A DNA stretch of 22,200 bases from Plantago elongata. Taxonomy: Eukaryota > Streptophyta > Magnoliopsida > Lamiales > Plantaginaceae. A program made the translations under genes and the position numbers. The stretch spans positions 1 to 22,200 of the forward strand of contig JAYMSP010002856.1 in NCBI GenBank assembly GCA_036897095.1. Direction: 5' to 3'. The notes below the pieces were generated by a model that saw nothing but the letters and a program-made list of their open reading frames with translations, did not search any database and was not told the DNA's origin. The first letter of the stretch is position 1. The number at the start of each line of letters is the position of its first letter. Positions 20,021 through 22,200 of the stretch are shown here, one piece after another.

Positions 20021-20210
20021 TAAATTGGGAGTTATTCTGTTCATTACCTTGTACAACATCCTAATCTAGCAGTTACACTTAAGGGATTAACAGTTGTACA
20101 CTTAGCTTAAGTGTTGTACACAAGCAGTTAGTTTAGGGTGTACAAGATAATGAACAGATCGTACAACTTCAATCTTCATGTGTGATAAATTGGTGAATAC
20201 TCCCAATTTA
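20021..20210. mobile_element. MITE-like hairpin element with TA ends (190 bp)
   Basis: TAAATTGGGAGT (20021-20032) and ACTCCCAATTTA (20199-20210) are perfect inverted ends. Read as TA plus AATTGGGAGT, they fit a TA target duplication. A second arm pair, CTGTTCATTACCTTGTACA (20037-20055) against 20139-20157, matches at 18 of 19 positions when reversed. The interior repeats TTGTAC or GTACAA several times, and CTTAAGTGT pairs with ACACTTAAG. The arms are asymmetric: about 40 extra bases lie on the right. Confidence 0.6.
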
Positions 20211-20579
20211 TCTTCTTTTTTTTTAAATACAATTTATCCTGTTGAACATCTTTGATCTGACAATGTTTGAACGCTAAATAGTTGGTTTTAACGTATCATG
20301 AAGTTAATTATTAGTTCACATTGCACTTATTTTTTTTGGTCTTTGTCAATTTTTACTTCAATTTATTCGATTAATTAGTTATACTTTTCTTTTTTGGCTC
20401 GTTACGTGAAGATGACTGCTGTTACTAATAGAACAGGTTCAACTAGCTGTGTCATCCGTGGCTGCTATATATTGACTGGAAGTGGTTGTGGAATTTAAGC
20501 TCCAAAATAAAATAACATTTATATCTTGAGACGTATGCATAATTCTTTACCTGTTGTTACGTTTATGTGTTGACGTGTT

Positions 20580-21335
20580 GTTGTTGAAGAAGGGCATTGA
20601 GCTGAAAGTTGCATGTCCAGTGTGTAAAATGGAGGATGAGACTCTTTTCCATGTCCATCTTCAAGGATTGTGAATATTAATGACTGGATTAGGATAATTC
20701 AGATTTTCGGCTGAATATTAGTAAAGATGATTTCGAGTTTTTTAAGACCGCCTGTTGGAGTATCTGGTGCGATATAAATAAAGTGATGCACGACAATCAA
20801 TGTTATGACGCAGAAGGATAGGTCCAGTTTGCCGAAGATTTATCGTAACTATAAGGAAGCGCAGACTATTTATCAATTTTTTTAGCAACAATTAATTGAT
20901 ATCACCAGAAGCATGTATTATGAAGATAAATTATGATGCTTCGATTAAACGTAATCATCAGGGTGCAAGTGTGGGGATTGTAGCACGGGACAGTGAAGGG
21001 ATGGTTCTGGCCTGGAGATGATGCACTTTCGACAACATTGATAATGTGGAAGTTGATGAAGATCTTGCGGACCAATGTGCAGTGAATTAGCTTAATGTGC
21101 AGTGAATTAGCTTATGATCTAGACCTGAAGTTACTTTTGAAGGTGCTGCTGGAATTCGGTTACTCAATTGCAAACTCCTGTTCAGTCATTAATTAGCTCC
21201 AGCTGCAAGTATAGTGGAAGATGCCAAAACATTAGATTTGTTTTTTCAGTTTGCTTTTTTTGTTTCTTTAAACAGTCTGGCAATACGTTAGCGCATCTTC
21301 TTGCAAACTGTGACGAATCAATAGTGGCTGGTTCT
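20580..21335 (+). pseudogene. Decayed LINE (non-LTR) zf-RVT plus RNase H relic
   Basis: GIELKVACPVCKMEDETLFH (about 20600-20660) has the Cys/His layout of the zinc-binding zf-RVT region that follows plant LINE reverse transcriptases. The next part reads INYDASIKRNHQGASVGIVA and ARDSEGMVLAWR (about 20925-21020), the start of a plant LINE-type RNase H with its first catalytic Asp. VEVDEDLADQCAV then AYDLDLKLLL follow, and near 21270 the C-terminal NTLAHLLANCDE. Several stops and frame changes break it, so it is not functional. The reverse transcriptase itself is not seen. Confidence 0.75.
21074..21113. repeat. 20-bp perfect tandem duplication in the LINE relic
   Basis: AATGTGCAGTGAATTAGCTT occurs twice head to tail (21074-21093 and 21094-21113). 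Each copy carries an in-frame TAG relative to the RNase H frame. The perfect identity suggests the duplication is recent compared with the rest of the decay. Confidence 0.85.
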
Positions 21336-21975
21336 TATAGTCTTTCCAGTAGCAAATCCTGCTGTATGACTCTAATTATTGATAGTTTGATACAATATGA
21401 ATCATTTTACTCAAAAAAAAAAAACTTTTACTTTTACTCTTAGCTCTGTCTATTTTTTTTTCCAGAATCCTTCCCTATCATTGCAGTGGGGAAGTTCTTT
21501 CTATATATTACATTTTGACCATTCCTCCGCCCTGATCGATCAAGATTCCCAAGGTTCCATTGGACTTTCGTAGTCATATTTTAACATCTGTTTAACTATA
21601 AACTAATCTTAAATCGTATAGTAAAAAATAGTTTATCAAAAGTCATTCTGAAAGTATAATAATGGGAAAGTTTCCACTAGGCTCTACAAATGGAGTAATT
21701 GGCTAAGTTCTTTCTTGACATTCAATATTATAAATGTCTCACCATTTGTCTGGGAGGTTAATTGTATGTTAGCTTATACACTTCTGGTTTTGAAATATTT
21801 TACTCACACAGATCACATCAAGTCTCTTTAACTAACCTTGACTAGCAGGAGTTGCTATTCAACTACCTTTGAGGTGGAACGGAAGAAAAAGTATATTGAT
21901 TCAAAACTCTCTTTTATCTGTGTTGTGTTATATTTTGTACCAATAACTTAAACAAAGAAAAAAAATCACACGGCC
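21336..21975. other. Upstream region of the right-edge gene
   Basis: No gene is seen. An A run (about 21413-21424) and a T run (about 21452-21460) occur. GACTAGCAG|GAGTTG near 21849 could be a leader-intron acceptor for the gene at 21976. TTATATTTTGTACCAATAAC at about 21929 is AT-rich but too near the ATG to be the only TATA unless the leader is very short. Confidence 0.4.
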
Positions 21976-22200
21976 ATGGATTTTGCATCTCAATGGTGGG
22001 CTTCGATGAGCCCCGAGGTGCAAGAACAGACTTGCTGGGGCTTGTATGAATCCCAAACTGATCAAGAAACACTTGAAGAACCAATGCCATGGATAGGCAT
22101 GTATATGGCCACGACTTCCCTTTTCTGCACTCTTGCAATGTGTGGGGATCTCCTGAAGGGGATACAGCATAGAAGATTCTGGTTGCCATGTAAGTTTTTC
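21976..22200 (+). CDS. N-terminus of a plant multi-pass membrane protein, cut by the window edge
   Basis: The frame is open for 75 codons to the last base. The start ATG has a strong context (GGCCATGGA, G at -3 and +4). It begins MDFASQWWASMSPEVQEQTC, followed by EEPMPWIGMYMATTSLFCTL, a first membrane helix near residues 46-62, and HRRFWLPCKFF at the end. The PWIGMY...A and FW.PCKFF words recall a plant-specific family of large uncharacterised multi-pass membrane proteins; I know no established function for it. TGT|AAG near the end is not a usual donor, so the exon probably continues. The minus-strand open frames here are shadows. Confidence 0.75.
   Translation, partial: MDFASQWWASMSPEVQEQTCWGLYESQTDQETLEEPMPWIGMYMATTSLFCTLAMCGDLLKGIQHRRFWLPCKFF

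Noticed and set aside
21914..22189. Minus-strand open frames at the right edge
   Set aside because: Shadows of the plus-strand membrane-protein exon, which has a strong start context and family-like words.
1..22200. CRISPR arrays, bacterial operons or integrated viral genes
   Set aside because: No regularly spaced repeats, no ribosome-binding-site-led gene strings and no viral coding sequences are visible; all supported genes are plant-type.

Overview
This is nuclear DNA from a flowering plant, most likely a eudicot. The evidence is AT-rich intergenic DNA, genes split by short GT-AG introns, Stowaway-type ends (CTCCCTCCGTCC-like), Tourist/PIF-like and tRNA-derived elements, a LINE relic, and plant-specific protein families. 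The style of the MITEs hints at an asterid (perhaps Lamiales), but that is only an impression. Nothing looks bacterial, viral or organellar.

Layout. (1) 1-2276: gene-poor, with a possible LTR terminus at the extreme left and short direct repeats. (2) 2277-2537, minus: an intronless gene for an 86-residue protein with a basic middle and a hydrophobic, Cys-rich C-terminus. (3) 2680-6300: intergenic DNA with two related MITEs whose flanks form palindromes, and a weak spliced small-ORF candidate on the minus strand. (4) 6300-15200, plus: a 13-exon gene for a 352-residue seven-helix protein of the THH1/TOM1/TOM3 family. It has an overlapping upstream ORF, a GC-AG intron, and intronic MITEs, one of them interrupted by a very short tRNA-derived SINE. 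(5) 15780 to about 17880, minus: a four-coding-exon gene for a mitochondrial inner membrane protease subunit 1 (IMP1)-type peptidase of 160 residues, convergent with gene 4, with a probable leader intron. (6) 18000-21400: transposon-rich DNA holding a Stowaway-like remnant, a TTCG-rich inverted-repeat region, a TTGTAC-rich hairpin element and a decayed LINE RNase H pseudogene. (7) 21976-22200, plus: the first 75 codons of another plant membrane-protein gene, cut by the window edge.

The genes look like ordinary, functionally unrelated neighbours: a multi-pass membrane protein best known as a host factor for tobamovirus replication, a mitochondrial processing peptidase, and two little-known membrane proteins. 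I did not find a convincing new multi-gene system. The most interesting points are the paired MITEs in palindromic sites, the SINE nested in a MITE, the GC-AG intron, the start-overlapping uORF and the small Cys-rich membrane protein. Exon boundaries were deduced by reading splice signals and frames by eye, without transcript data.
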